A stretch of DNA of 64,000 bases from Cystobasidium ongulense (Eukaryota; Basidiomycota; Cystobasidiomycetes; Cystobasidiales; Cystobasidiaceae), in NCBI GenBank assembly GCA_022835595.1, contig BQUP01000002.1:558001-622000 (forward strand). Reading direction: 5' to 3'. Below the pieces are notes generated by a model that saw only the letters and a program-made list of their open reading frames with translations, ran no database searches and was not told the origin of the DNA. Below are positions 14,985-28,219 of this stretch, piece after piece. The position numbers and the translations under genes were made by a program. Every line of letters starts with the position of its first letter. The first letter of the stretch is position 1.

Positions 14985-15000
14985 TCGATGTCGACATCGA
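14985..15000. repeat. Perfect 16-bp palindrome TCGATGTCGACATCGA
   Basis: The two halves TCGATGTC and GACATCGA are exact reverse complements without a spacer. A second, shorter inverted repeat (GGTATC...GATACC, 7-bp spacer) lies 18 bp downstream. Such palindromes can be dimeric transcription-factor sites, but no factor can be assigned. Confidence 0.7.
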
Positions 15001-15519
15001 TATCATAGCTCAGTCCCGGTATCACATATCGATACCAAGAATGTACTGCCAGTCCGATGTTAAATCTCATGACACATACTCTTTTGATCTAACAGAAATG
15101 GAAATTTTTCATAATTCGTCTGTTGCATTACTTCATCATTGCTTCGTTTTCGAATGTTGCAGAAGAAAGGCGTACTACTGACAAATAAGAACCGAGGTAT
15201 CAAAATAACGAGAGAGAGAAAACTTGTTGTAACAAAACAGTTATTGGGTACCGATACAGCGTTTCTAAATCTGAAATAAAAATGTTAAAATCATAAGGCT
15301 CGACTGCTGCGTTGTAGATGCGAAGAGTGAGGGAAGTGTAGTAAAGAGGTAAAGACTGTCCCGTGAGAAGCGGTCGGCCCATCGCGTACTCGCAAGTTCC
15401 ATGTTTTCGAAAAGGAGAATCTTTGTGTGCCGTGTTAAGAGATAAGTAGGTGAATGAAGAGCCTTTGGAAGGAATTTAAGGTAATCGGATATGTGAAGGC
15501 CCAGCGTAGGAAAGCGCTA

Positions 15520-18500
15520 TTAAGCCGACATCGCTCTACAATCACAGATGAAACGTATGTTAGTACGGTCTTTTGGCAATCGTAATAAGAACGAAGCATT
15601 CACTCACTTAGCAAGCGAACAAGTTTTGAAGTCCCACTTCTTGTCCAGAGTCAAAAATTTATGGCACAGCAATCTAGAAGCGGTAGGTCTTCTATCTGGT
15701 TCTCCATGAAAGCATTCTTTCAAGAAATGCGATGATTGATTGTTTAGGATGACATCTTTTGGTACTGGTGGTGCTAATCGTTCTGCTCCGAGCTGTTATA
15801 AGTATATCGAGGAGATCAGCATCTTTCTGTTCCCGCAAGAAAGGGAAGGGAAGGTGCAAGCCAAATACAACTTACTTTGAACATCGCCTGGATGGCTTCT
15901 TCAGAATCCCAAGGTCGTCGACCAGCGAACATTTCCAATACTACACAGCCGAGACTGAACGAAGGAAGCGAAAATTGGCGAACAATGTTTCAGTATATGC
16001 ACACATGGTTAATGAGAGGATTTGCAGGCGAAAAACGGTGACTCACGACCAAATATCAATCTTAGCCGAATATCCCTTCTTCTGGTTATGTACGACTTCA
16101 GGAGCCATCCAAAAGATAGAACCTTGCATCGACATATTAGAATTATTATTATAAATATCATTCGATTTTTTGCTAATACCAAAATCTGATATTTTTATAG
16201 TACCATCCATCTTGACTAGAATATTATCTGCTTTCAAATCTCGGTGTAATATACCTCTTGCATGTAAATATTCCAATCCTTCTAGAATCTGTGTAGTGAA
16301 GAACTGGATAACCTGGACATCAAATTTTCCATATTTTCTTAGACATCTACCAACACTTCCACCTGGTACATATTCAAGTAAAATTGACAAATGCGCGGGA
16401 GTTTCTTCAAACCCTAAATAGGATACTATTTTTTCATGTTCCAGGTCCTTCAAGAGCTCCATTTCAGATTTCAAAGCTTCGATAACACTTAATTGGCGAT
16501 TGTCTTCTTTGTCGCTTGCTGTTCGAGGTAGTTCAACTTGCTTGACTGCAATCATCTCTCCATTCGTTACGTTGAAGCCAATGTAGACATGCCCATAGGT
16601 ACCCTTGCCAATCAGTTCTCCCTTGACCCATTTGATAGGAGCGACTGTCGAGGAGTGGAAAAGCAGCAGGTCAGCATAGGATGCGTACACCGAGCCGCTA
16701 TCAGGCCTTTTAATATAGTCGTAGCACTCACGCTCATCACGTTCTTTCTCGGAAGAATCCGTCCTCGCAGAATGCAGCAAATCTGCTTCAGCCGCAGTAA
16801 CTTCTTCGATTTTCCTGCCCCAAACTTTGGTACTCTTCCTTCTAGCCAATTTTTGGGCAGCAGCGTCTTTAGCATTACTACCTGTAGAAGCAACCCCGCC
16901 AGCAGTAGCTTTCTGTAGACTTTCTTCCTTTTTCATGCGTATCTTCCTATCATGGGCTACCATTCTCATACTCTTTCTATTGCTATTGAACCTCGTTCGG
17001 GATGGTTCAACACCGGCCACTGCAGCCGCCTCTCGAACTGAAGACTCTTTCTCTTTCCGAGACAACAATGGTTCTGTATCTGGTGAAGAGTGAGACGCTT
17101 GCGATGGTGCGGACGGGCTTGGAGAGACCATGGGCGGATCTACACGTTCTTCGTCGATAGGAGCCGCCTTGACACGGGTGGGAGAGGTGAAAGGGGCAGA
17201 TTCTTGCGCAGGAGAAGACATGGCAGAATTAGATCCGGAAATGGCGACGTCAATAATAGGCTTGTCTAAATCGTGACCCGGGAAAAACTCCTCTAGATTC
17301 TCGTACACCTGCTCCACAGGAGGACGGAATGCCCAATCGTTTGTACTGAAGGAGCGGTGTTGGGTGAGCTTTTCTCCCTCTGTCTTATCGTCATGTTTGC
17401 TGGCTGAAGCCGGTGTTTTACTAGACGGTTGGCTCTTAGAATTCGAGGTAGGGTTGTGCGCTTCTTCTGTAGGGAGGTTGTCTTTGCTTGCATGTCGCTG
17501 TCTACGACTGGCTGAGCGTGGCGAGCTTGAAGCAGACTGCTGCCCAGTGGCAGCCAGTGCTGCAGCTGTACCAGAACCAGACTTGTTGTAGTTGCTGCTT
17601 GCGTTGCTGATGGACGTGTGGGGCAATGCACTGGATTTTGAAGGTGGCGTTCCGTTCGGTCCAAGCATGTCTGTCTGCAATTTGAGAGACGGCCTTTCGA
17701 CTCTTGGCGAAATAGCATTTGGAGCATCATCAACGTTATTGACCGGAAGGGAGATGTACTTTGGCGGGTCCTCGCGAGTCTTGTCTGATTGCTCGAATGA
17801 CGGCAAGGTCTTGGCGGGCGACTCGGCCTTCGCAGGTGCAACTGCTTCTTGAGCTTTCTTCGAAGGCTGCATCTGAACAGCCCAAGTCATAACCTCGTCA
17901 CCATCGTCGTCATCCGCATTGAACGCAAACTTAGGCTCGGGCATAACGAAATGACTGCCAGACTTTAATCCTTCTCCAGTAGCTGCAGATTTGGTGGAGT
18001 CAGTCTCGGCTGCAACAGGCAGAGGTTTTGTGGTTTTGCCCAAAGTACTGCTTTCTTCGTCACTTTTCTCCACTGATCGTCTATTTGTAGTTTTGCCCAA
18101 AGTATCGCTGTCCGAAGTAGTGTCTTTGTCGCCCATACGGATAAAGAGATTAGCCCATTCAGATGCTTGTATCGTATCGGAAGCATCGTCTCCTGCGTCC
18201 TGCGAGGAAGGTTTGTGTGCAGTGGCAGGTCGCGAGCCATATTGCTGCTGTTCCTTGGCGTCGCCGTCGTCGATGGTAGCAGCATCGAGAGACTCGCGCA
18301 ATATTTCTACTCCTTCGTAAACATCGTCGTGATCCACGACAATAGGGCCTGCATCAATCCTCGCAAGCTGCGAAGGCTTGACTTCGTGAGGCTCATTGGG
18401 CAAGCTCCGACGAGATTTGTCTTGTCTATCCGACTTTGGTGTGGCTAGCTCATTCGTGCTATTCGAAGAGTAGCTATCCGGTCTCTGCACACTCTTGTCA

Positions 18501-21433
18501 ATGGACACGGCTTCGGAAGACGTAGATAGTCGACTCGAAGCTGGTGACTGTGGGTATTCAGCACTCGTTTCAGCCGATCTATGCACTTCAAAGAATTGCG
18601 GGCTAGAACGTGAGGCATTGGGGTTAAGGCGCGCATAGTCAGAATTAGGTCGAGGGGTGTAGTTGTAGCCTTGCTGCTCATATGAGCCATTCTCCCCCGC
18701 TTGCAAAGGCGGGGATGCAGTGAAAGAGTCTTGATGGACAAACTGTGGTCGAGAGTTATTATGAGGGGTCTGTTGTTGTCGTAGTTGAGCTTCTGAAGCG
18801 CTAAAGGGCCGTCGTTGGTCTTCATACGAGTGTGCTCTACCCCCATGCGGAACGGACGTTTGATGCATCTGGTGCTGTGGAAGGCTGTAATGATGATAAG
18901 ATGGGCCCAGCGGCTCGAAACTATTCTGTGAATGCCTAGGGGAAGTGTGAGAGCTACCAGCAGAATGTCGGGACGGTCTTGGACCATATTGTCCGGACAT
19001 TGATTCCTGCACCGTTTCACCGGGCTGTAATGGTATACGCTGCGGGCCAGCCAAGAGTTGAGGAGTAGGCATCATCGGCCTTTGCATCTGGTCATACGAT
19101 GATTGACGATTTGTTAGTGGAGGAGCAGGGTAGGCGCGTTGTTGCGATGAGCCAGGTCGAGGCGCCTGACTGGGATGCACTGGGGGAGGAAGCCTTTGAA
19201 GGGCAGGTGGATAAGAAGGGATACGTGGAGATGAATTGGTAGGAGGCAGACGAGCCTGCGGATGCGTTGGGGGCGAGAAGGAGTGCTGCAAAGGATTTCG
19301 AGGCGAGATTAGCTGAGGCGGTGGTCTACCGATATCAGAGCTTGCGGCGGCCATGGGTGGTGAGGCATATCTAGCATCTTCGTATAAAGTGGGCGGTGGA
19401 GCATAAGGTGAGCGGGAAGCTTGCGGCATGCCAGACCCCGATGAGGATGGCATGGGAGGTAAAGAGGCACCGGTCCGACTATTCGAACTATTACCATAGC
19501 TTGCAGGATTACCTCGAAGATCGCCCATACTCCTGGGAGAGTTCAGACTATGATCAATCCTCGAAGGACCAGGCTGGAGATGCGTAGGGTGTTCTGACAT
19601 GTTCTGCCTCCGGGATGATGATGAAGGATCATGGTGGCTTCCAGGCTGAGGGAAGTGGACAGGGCCTGTCGACCCAACATTGACCGATGCAGGTGGGTTG
19701 CGACTCCCTCCTGATCTATTGTTGTGATGCGAGCCGTATGCCTCAGGCGCTCCTTGTATACCATTTCCATTGCTAGCTGAATTCGAGCGGGGTCTTGAAT
19801 TCGAAGGTCCACCAGCAGAGCGATGAGCCGGTCCGGGCGGACCCGGACGACTGATCCCGACTTGCTGCAAATTAGTTGGTTGTCGTTGAGCGTTGGGTGG
19901 GGGTGGCATAGCCCTAGGATCCCAATGCGGCCGAGGGTGAGAGCTCTCCGAATGACTTTGCCGTTCTTGACGACGAAGTTGGCTTGGGCGTTCTAGCCAT
20001 TCTGGACGATCAGAGTAATCCGAAGTACCCGCACTTGACCGTCGCTCCCAATACTGCTGATATTGCTGTTCGTGCTGTGGTTCGACGTAGTCGTGACTCC
20101 GATTCGTTTGGTGTTGCTGATGCGCCCTTTCACGATGTAGAGTCTGCTCAGCAGATGCTCTTCTGTCAGACTCAAAGAATGGTGCAGGCGGAGGATTCGG
20201 TGAATGATTTGCGGAATGAGGTCGGTGTGAATAAGCAGGGGGAAGCTGTTGGTGTTCAGCACGAAGAGGCGAGGCAAGAGGATATTCCTGCGTGTGTGAG
20301 CGAGTATATTGCGATCGAGAAGGCGGACGTCGACTTGCGGAGACGGATGAGTTTGAAGAGGTATCGTGTCGGGAATCGGGTCGATTATTACCACTGCTCG
20401 TGGCTGCATGGTCGCCAAAGGGTGACTGACCGTGGAAAGGTGACGAAGGCGTGTATTGATATTCAGGCGAATGTGAAGGATACTGTGGAGAGCTGTGGTG
20501 TGAGCCAGCGTTTCCATTTGTATCTACAGACATGCGAACGTAGAAGAGCGGAGCAGGCACTAGTTCGCCGCTGACAACTCCTTGGCATATCTGCCATATC
20601 TCGCCGTCATCCAAAGATGTCCCAGGATCGACCTGATCCAGTGAGGATAGATGTAAGCTGCAATGTTGGAAGTCGTCGTCTGGTATATGCGCTTTTGTAT
20701 ATAAGCGCTCTCGAATCGCGGCAGCTGATCCAAGATTAGCAATGTCGACTTTTGCCAGCGATTCGTGATCTTGAGTGACAAGCACAAACGTAGGCTTCTT
20801 CATGCTTGATGTAGACCCAGCACTGAGGGGTCCTGGAGACCTATGGCTTGTGCTATTGTTGTTGCTGCTGCTGCTGCCGCCGGGTTGAACTTGCGGCCTT
20901 TGAGGTAGATCGGGCGGAGGTCCCATTGCAGCAGCTGCAGTAGTCGCAGTGGAGGTGCTATCCGGTGAACGGGGATCCCCATCAGCTGTTGTGCTTCTCG
21001 AGTATGGGGGAGAGGTCTTGTGCACGTCTGGAGACTTCTGCGATTGTTTGAAAGAGTGTGACAGCGCAAAGAGCGGTCAGATAAGCATAACTGATGGGAA
21101 TTTCGAGCTATCGCTTACAGGATCTTGAGAGCGACTGGAGGAGGTCCCACCGCTTTTATCTCGTTCGTGTCTCTGACGTCTAGAGAGCACTTCGAATCCA
21201 AATTCCTTCAGTCCACTCAGGCGCTCGAGTCCTCGTCGGGACCAGCTGGGCTCTTCAGGCGAAACGATGCTGCTACTCGATGGGCGTTGCGAGCTGGCAG
21301 CGGCGGCGCCTGGAGAAGCTGAAGATCCACCTGAAGTGCCTGGTGAGATTCCATCTGCAGCAGGAGACACTCCTCGTGCTCCTCCTCCAGTAGTTGCCGA
21401 TGTCGCTGAGGAGCGCTCGAAGGAGCTGCTCAT
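15520..21433 (-). CDS. BCK1: MAP kinase kinase kinase, cell-wall integrity (Bck1-type)
   Basis: Five exons (21433-21119, 21037-16047, 15954-15876, 15792-15608, 15535-15520) give 1,861 aa. Residues ~188-274 form the ubiquitin-like/RA-like domain typical of fungal Bck1/Mkh1 (FVLVTQDHESLAKVDIANL). A ~1,300-residue disordered Ser/Pro/Gln-rich linker follows. The kinase domain (~1575-1855) shows GKGTYGHVY, the catalytic Lys in IAVKQVEL, HRDLKADN, ISDFGISKK and WMAPEVV. Bck1 sits between Pkc1 and the Mkk/Slt2 cascade. An in-frame ATG at 21502 could extend the N-terminus by 23 residues. The last tiny exon is optional: without it the protein stops with TGA at 15604-15606. The motif TLGKTT occurs twice in the linker. 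Confidence 0.92.
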
Positions 21434-21502
21434 TGCATGCTGCTTGGACGCAATGGGCTGAGAATTGACAGACAGATCTGCGGGTCGATTGGGAGCGCGC
21501 AA

Positions 21503-22360
21503 GATGCTCCAGTCGGACTAGTTGCTAGCCAGCGTGTGCTTGATAATTGCTGCCTTGCGTCTCTGACCACGTTCTTTTGCAAGTATTACGAGACCAGGTG
21601 CGGGGTGCTGGCCTGCCCGAGGATTCGCACAAGCTAGCACTCTTGGTCCCACGCGCCTGCACGCTCTAGCAACACTTTACACAGCGATGGCTGCTGTAGA
21701 TGAGAGCGCGAGATGCTGCAGAAGCAGTCGTCGCTGCGTTGGTCTGGCAGGTATTCGTCGACCAGCAAGGTGTCGAGTCGGACTCGGGCAGCATGGTCCA
21801 CTTGATCGGAAGCAGACTTAAGAAATTGCAGACACGTCCGGCGCGAATACTGAAGATACGTTAGCTCTATACTCTTTACTTGTGCGCAATTGCAACCTGC
21901 CAGTGTACGCTTCCTCAGACTTGCTTTAGGCGCCCATGGCGGTTGCAGCGCTGACAGGCAATGGATGTGGCACGTGCTTGGTCAGATGAACTAAGATAGA
22001 AGTCATTTGAAAAGACAATAGGCTGATTAACGTTTCATACAATTACATAGCTCACTGACCAGGAAACAGACACGGAGAAGACAAAAACAGGAGAGAGGGA
22101 AGAGGGTGGGTAATGGAACAGGTAGAGGAAGAAATCTGCGGGACTGGTCCGAAACCCGAGGGCTATACATCCGGCCTTCCTGCCTTTCCTTTTTGCTTTC
22201 TCTCTCCCTTCCTTTCAAATGCACTCGTGATAGAAGTGGAGTCAATTTGAGAAACAGCTAGCTATGGCATGCTATCTATTCGTTTTGATGTAGCGGTTAA
22301 TGCGCGGGTTGTTTGGGCGCGAGTGAGCGGGTGGGAGGCACTCATTGCACTCGCCGCCAT
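21503..22360. other. Intergenic region upstream of BCK1
   Basis: About 0.86 kb between the BCK1 start and the stop of the downstream 1,814-aa gene, both on the minus strand. It should carry the BCK1 promoter and 5' UTR. No coding exon, RNA gene or repeat was recognised. Confidence 0.5.
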
Positions 22361-25300
22361 TTACCATCCTTGACGGCGACTTCCATACTGCTGAGCGGAC
22401 GCGGAGCGCAAATGGTTCATTGAGCCGTTGGCCGGTGCGCTAGGGTAAGCACTTTGTGCACCAGGGGAGGCCAATTGAGGTGAAAAAGTAGAGTAGTGGT
22501 GTCGGGGAGAGTGTTGAGGAAGAGCTGACGAAGGGCCTGAGCTCGGGTAGCCATACGAGCCATATCCTTGGTGCTGGTGCGATTCAACACTGCCGATGGG
22601 AGATGCTCTTTGTTGACCCGGGTACATCGGCGAGCTGTGCATGCGTGACTTGCCACTGTTGTTGCCAGCGTAGCCTTGGCCGCTTGGAGGGATGCCAGGT
22701 GATCCGTAAGACGACATAGCAGTTGCTGAAGTGAACGATCCATTCATCATGCTAGTATTTGGGACCCAGACGCTTCCATTTTGTCCTGCCATATGACCTG
22801 ACATACTTCGGCCACTGGAGAGTGAAAACACTTGTCGTTAGCTCAAACGAGTTTTAGGCACTTGCTATGTATAACTATCACTCACTCTTGGCTAGTCATA
22901 GTCACAGGTACAGAAGAATATTGAGACGAATATGCGGGAGACATGAGCATGCCGTTGGCAGATTGATAGCCAGTAGCATAGGTAGGGGTACTTGAAACAT
23001 AGCCACCATACTGAGCTTGCTGATGCGCGAGACCAGGCGAATATACAGTCTGATGGTGCATGCCAGCCGGCAATTGCGCTGGAACGCCATATGGACTTCC
23101 CTCGACTGGATAACCTTGCGCAGGGGAGAAGTTGAATGACCCATGTCGAGACGAGCCATGTTCTCTTGATCTTCCAGTCAAAGGCATAGAAGGCGCGTGA
23201 TGGGAGGAAGAGCTGATAACTTGGCTAATAGACATGGTATGCGATCTTCGGTCGTCGCTTCTCGATCTTGAAGGGGAACGTCTCTGAGTTTCCGAGTCTT
23301 TACTCTGAGGTCGCTCACCCTCGCTGATGGGCAGATCCATGGCATTAGAAGGCATGGATGACGGATAATCATCCACTAGATCCTTCAAGGAATTTTCTTG
23401 CACGCTGTCATTAGCTGCGTCCTTTGAGGCGGAATTGAAAGCTGCTGCTGCGGCCGCTGCTGTCTCCTCGGTGGGTTTCGACCAAACTGACATGCTTGGA
23501 TCGATTGCCGACAGTGACAAAGCAGAGGGCATCATGGTAGCCTTATTACCCATTGCCCAAGGGGAAGTAGATCGGCCAGCCAACAAAGATGTGGGCGAGT
23601 CCAAACGTGGAGGATTGGTTAGTGGCGTCTGCGCGATTAGAAAGGTATGAATAAGCTTTGACTTCGATAAATGACGGTACTTAGGACGACTCACAGCACT
23701 GACGGTCGCATTCAAGCGTTCGAGCTCAGCAATAACATGTCTAGGCAATTCTTCGCGACGAATGCCGCTGAAGCTCGATTGGCTGCCAGTTTCCGCATTG
23801 TCTGCATTTCGCTCAGCCGGTGATAAGCTGGGGAAAACTGGTTCCAATGGTGGAGAGGGTTTAAGGTCCTGCCTTGATCCGGACGAAATGACAGCAAAGG
23901 CCTTGGAAGGCGCAGAGACTTCGTCGACTACTTGCTGATCGTATGAGCGCATAAAGCTGGGAAGCCCATCTTCCCTGCCACCATTGAGCTCGCTGTTGAC
24001 CATGAACATGTGTCTGTCCAGCGTATCCGCTGTATCCAAAGCTTTCGATGGTGAGATGCCTCTTCGAAAGGCGACTGTAGAGTTTTGAGGTAGTTTAGGA
24101 CCGTATGTCTTGAAACGGCCAGCTTCTTGAGAGGCGGCTTCTTGTGCAGATGTATGACCGGTCTGGTACGACGGCGAAGATAAGTGCTTCGGTAGGGAGA
24201 CTTTGATAATAGCTGGTGCATCCTCCTCATCCTCGTCTTCCACCAAGGGAATCGTAGCTACATCCTCCTCTTCGTACTCATCGGTAGAGACATTGCGGGT
24301 GAAGGCATCGCTGTCTAAAGACGCTTTATCCGCAGTATTGCTATTTTCGAGCAGCTTTGACGAGGCAATCTGTTCTGCCTTATCACCAGTTGTATCAGCT
24401 GCGGTATTTAAATTGCTACTGCTTGATGCAGAGGGGCTTTCTTCCGCTAGATCTTGAGTCGCTAGGTACAGCTTAGAGACCTTGACTCGAGGCTGCGCCG
24501 AAGGATCTTCGTTGCTGAAGAGGTACTCTTCCAACGATATATTTCTAGGCAAGCGCATTCCTTTTGGCGGTATCCACGAAGACGAATAGATAGGAGGAGG
24601 GAAGAAAGGATCTTCAAATGCTCGCACGCGGAAAGCTGGTAAGTCGCGAACTTCAGAGCGCAATACTGTAGGTATCTTGACGTTGAAAGTCTTCCAGATG
24701 CGTGGCGATTGTGGACGCTCCGGTACCGTCTGCTCAAACGTTTCAGCGATGACAAGCGGGTTCATCTTGATAGGAGTTGGAGCGTTTTCGCGAGGTTTAG
24801 CTTTTAGTGTAGCTTGGTTCAACGCTTTTGAGATTCTATCTAAAGCACCATCGAAGCCCTCCTTGCTATTACTCTGCATCTTCTTTCGTTCCTCTTCGAG
24901 CATTGCAGCCGCAGCGTGGCGAGTTTTGAGATCATCCTGTGCTGCTCTGACTTGTGACATAATTTTATCGAGCGCCGAAACAGGCTGGGATCCAGCTTGA
25001 CCTTCTTGCGGCTTTGGGTGTCGTCCGACGAGGATTGTTGGCTGGGGGAAAGCATGCGGCACTCCTGATGGATTAGGGGCTATTGCTACAGAAATGTCTT
25101 CGAACCCTTCTCTAGGAGAATTTCGGCGACCGAGACGCACTCGAGGTGCCTCAGTCGGCGGTGATCTGGCTTCTTCATTTTCGGCACGCGCCGCTGTTTG
25201 TCCTGCATTTGTTCGATAAGCTGGCGCTGCTTCAGCGCGACTGGATGGAAGCGCTATGTCGCGCTTTTGAGTTGCCGGGTGCGACTCGACCTCTGCCTTG

Positions 25301-28219
25301 CCAGATGGCCGCCGCGTAGTAGAGGTATTGCCCGCTGGTATTCCAGACGTTGGTTGCGTTGGAGTAGCTTTAGGTTCAACTTGCGTCTGTCTCGTTGCAG
25401 ACGCGGAAGGAACATCCTGTCTGTTCAACTGTGCGGAAGTTGGAGTCGAAGCAGGTTGTTTGTGCAGGTCTTGAGTCGATTTGATTTCCACGCTAGGGTT
25501 CCTCCAGTTAGACATGCTGTCGAATTTCGAAGCAGGTGGTGATAGAATAGTAGTGGGAGTAGGTTTGGCAGAGGTAGGAGTGGGTACGGGTGCTGAGATT
25601 GGTGGTGCATCTTTCTGAGCAGCAATTTTCATTTTCTCTTCAATTTCCTGAGCTTTTTTCATCGCTCTTGCCTTTTGTGCTTCTCTTTCTGCTTCTTCAT
25701 CTTGCCGACGTTTGCGAGCTTGATCTGCAATACTTCGCATTTCTCGCTTGTACGCTTCTTCAGGATCTTCAGCTGGAGTTGCTGGTGCCGCAGGAGGTTG
25801 TGTTGACTGGACCACAGGAGTCGATCCACTCGGGATAGGTTCAGGAGCGGGCGCACTCGATGTGCTCTGTATTGATGCGGCCTTTCCAATTGTAGGCGTC
25901 TCTGGCTGTTGCGTAATTGGGGGAAGCTTCGCCCATGGGCTTTCAACTTTAAGAGGAGCTGACTCGGTATTCTGGGGCTGAGGCGCTTCAGTTTGCGTTT
26001 GGTCTTTGGCAGAAGTAGGTAACAAGGGAGATTTGGTAGGTCTTGCGGCAGTTGACGGTTGCTGTCCACTCGGGACGCGCTGTGGAGGGGGTCTCACTTG
26101 ATCCTGGGGAGGCAATGGTGCTCTAGTTGGTCTCTGTAGCACAGACGGAGGTGTAGGTTTCGAGTCTTTTGAGTCCTTTCTGCCTGGCGGAGGTGCTCTC
26201 CCGGCATAAGGCTCGAATCGACCGAGTCTATCATTGAACAGCGTTCGACCGCTAGCGGGTTGTCGAGGGGCAGCAGATGCAGCGGAAGTTTGCTGTTGTT
26301 CCGCTTGTGCCTTTGCTTTTGCTCCACGATCAAAATCGTCAACGAAACGTTCGGACTTATCCCCTGACGAAGGGATTGCGCTTAATTGTGTGCCTGCTTT
26401 GCTTTGCTCTCTAGCGAGACTTTCCCGATATTCATTGCTCAGAGCGACTGCTTCTTTTTCAGCTTGTATAGCTTGTTCAAAAGCGGCAGTTTCCGCCTCG
26501 GTAGGTAACGTTGCTGATTGAGGCACTTCGTAGCGTGTTCCATCAGCGAATTCTAAGATGTCTCCGAGATCATCGTCGTCATCGTCCTACAAAGTAAAGC
26601 TGTCAGAATGCAATCTTGTGTCTATGCCTGGTTTTACTTACCAATTCGTCCCAATGCGTTGTACTCGAGGTGTATTCGCCCGAGAAACTCTTGAGGCCAT
26701 CCAATACACGCTGATTGTACGCCGCCTGAGCAACGACTGCCAATTTCTCAGCTCTATCCTTCGCTAGCAGGGCATGTTGCCTTTGCTCTTCCGCTGCAAA
26801 TTTTGATCAAGAGGAGAGTTAGTGTGAAGGCCCACGATACCGACGTCAGGACCGAAAGTTCGTAAAGAACATGGCTAGAACTTACCTTTTGCAGCTTCCT
26901 GGAAACTAGGGAATTCTTGATCCAGCGATCCACCTCTTGAGAATCCACCAGCTCCTCTGTTCGCTCCAGCCCAAGGAGCTTGTCCCGCTCTACTCTGCTG
27001 TCCAAATGCGCCTCTCATGCGGCCCAGACTCTGCTGTAGCATGGGAGGGCCTCCTGGTCTTGGACCTGCCGATCCCGGGGGACCGCCAACTTGACCAGCT
27101 GGAACAAAACCAGTTTTGCCGAAGGCAGCTCCAGAAGGTACGCCAGTAGCTAGTCCTGGTCGACCCCATGTCGCTGATGACGATGGTGGTGGTGCTGAGC
27201 CTGCCCCACTTCCTGATGCGAGGCTTGATAACTTGCCAGTGAGTAGACGAGGAGCGGACGTAGATGCACTGATGGGTGGTGAAGCACTTGTTCCTGGATG
27301 TGCTGGTATCCCGGGAGAAGCCAATGCTGGCGATCGAGTGACTGGGAATAATCGAGTTGAGCATTCTACAAAGCAAGGAGCCCTTTAGATACGACAGACA
27401 TACCTGGAGATAGGCCTGGCTTGGGTACAGACGCGTGAGCAAGTTGTGGTGATTTGGTATCTGTCGCTCCAGACCTGGATCGAATGACAGAAAGAAAGTG
27501 GGATGGTAAAATGGTCAGACAAGCAGAGAGGCGAATGAGTGCAACCTGAAGGAAGCGCAAACGTACTTTCCAAGGAACTTTTTGTTCATGCTCAAACTGC
27601 TCGTGAATTTCTTTGGAGGAGCTGCAGTTTTCGTGCTCGAAGTTGTTGGTGCAGCAGTATTGCTTCCTGCATTGCTCGTCGACCCATCGCTCGGGGCCGG
27701 TTCTAAGTCTGCAGAGATGGCTGTTGAGATGGTTGGAATTGAAGCTGGTGGAGCTGAGGAGGATGGGCTAGCATCGGAAGGTGCTGATGCTGAAGTGGGC
27801 GGAGCTGCTGCTGATGCGCTATCGCTGGAAGGTGGATTGTCCCCCGGAGAACCATTGTCGGCAGCGGTAGACGCGACTTCAGGAGCAGCGTCAGAGTTGG
27901 TGAGTACATTTTCTTGTTGTTGGGATGGCGTGGGCCCTGCTACGTCTGGATCTACATCTGCCGCCGTCGTGCGCTCACTCGCGCGCGGTGCCTCGTCTGA
28001 TGCGGCATTGTCTCGAGCGTCTAAGCCGTGGGATGTTGTCGATAGTTGCTGATTTAACGCAGCGTTTGACTCGTCCGTTGCTTCTATCGTGGCACCCGGC
28101 TGGCTGCTCCTGGTATCCTGCTGCTGTTCTTGTAATTGCTGCTCCTCTGTCACACCTGCGGTCAAAGTGACTGGCTGCTCGATGTGGGATGTGGAGTCGC
28201 CGAGGCCATTGTTGCTCAT
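22361..28219 (-). CDS. 1,814-aa mostly disordered protein of unknown function
   Basis: Exons 28219-27567, 27474-27404, 27365-26886, 26793-26642, 26586-23695, 23628-22886 and 22814-22361 join in frame to 1,814 aa. The 66-nt intron at 23629-23694 is stop-free, so unspliced RNA would add 22 residues. The N-terminal ~400 residues are Ser/Ala/Gly/Pro-rich. A compact conserved-looking block follows: FPSFQEAAKAEEQRQHALL, a charged helix, then HWDELDDDDDDLGDILEF and DGTRYEV. The middle is coiled, charged and Pro-rich, with a more structured patch (WKTFNVKIPTVLRSE; RAFEDPFFPPPIYSSSWIPP). The C-terminus is Tyr/Gln/Ser/Gly-rich and prion-like. I do not recognise the family. Low-complexity RNP or regulatory protein is the best guess. 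Confidence 0.8.

Larger units (their letters stand above)
13822..15519. other. 1.7 kb intergenic region with palindromes and short tandem repeats
   Basis: Lies between the 5' end of the Ecl1-like gene and the 3' end of BCK1. No gene was recognised. It holds short tandem repeats near 13857-13908, an 8-bp-arm inverted repeat at 14521-14551, a perfect 16-bp palindrome at 14985-15000 and a 6-bp-arm inverted repeat at 15018-15036. The right half is A/T-rich. The left end must contain the promoter and 5' UTR of the Ecl1-like gene. Confidence 0.5.

Noticed and set aside
15604-15606. TGA as the definite end of BCK1
   Set aside because: A strong donor (GTGAGT) overlaps this TGA and a good acceptor follows, giving a tiny final exon ending at 15520. 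Both ends are possible, so the spliced form is listed and the alternative noted.
19984-20574. 196-codon plus-strand frame inside BCK1
   Set aside because: It lies antisense to the long disordered linker of BCK1 and has no domain. Repetitive codon use on one strand commonly opens frames on the other.
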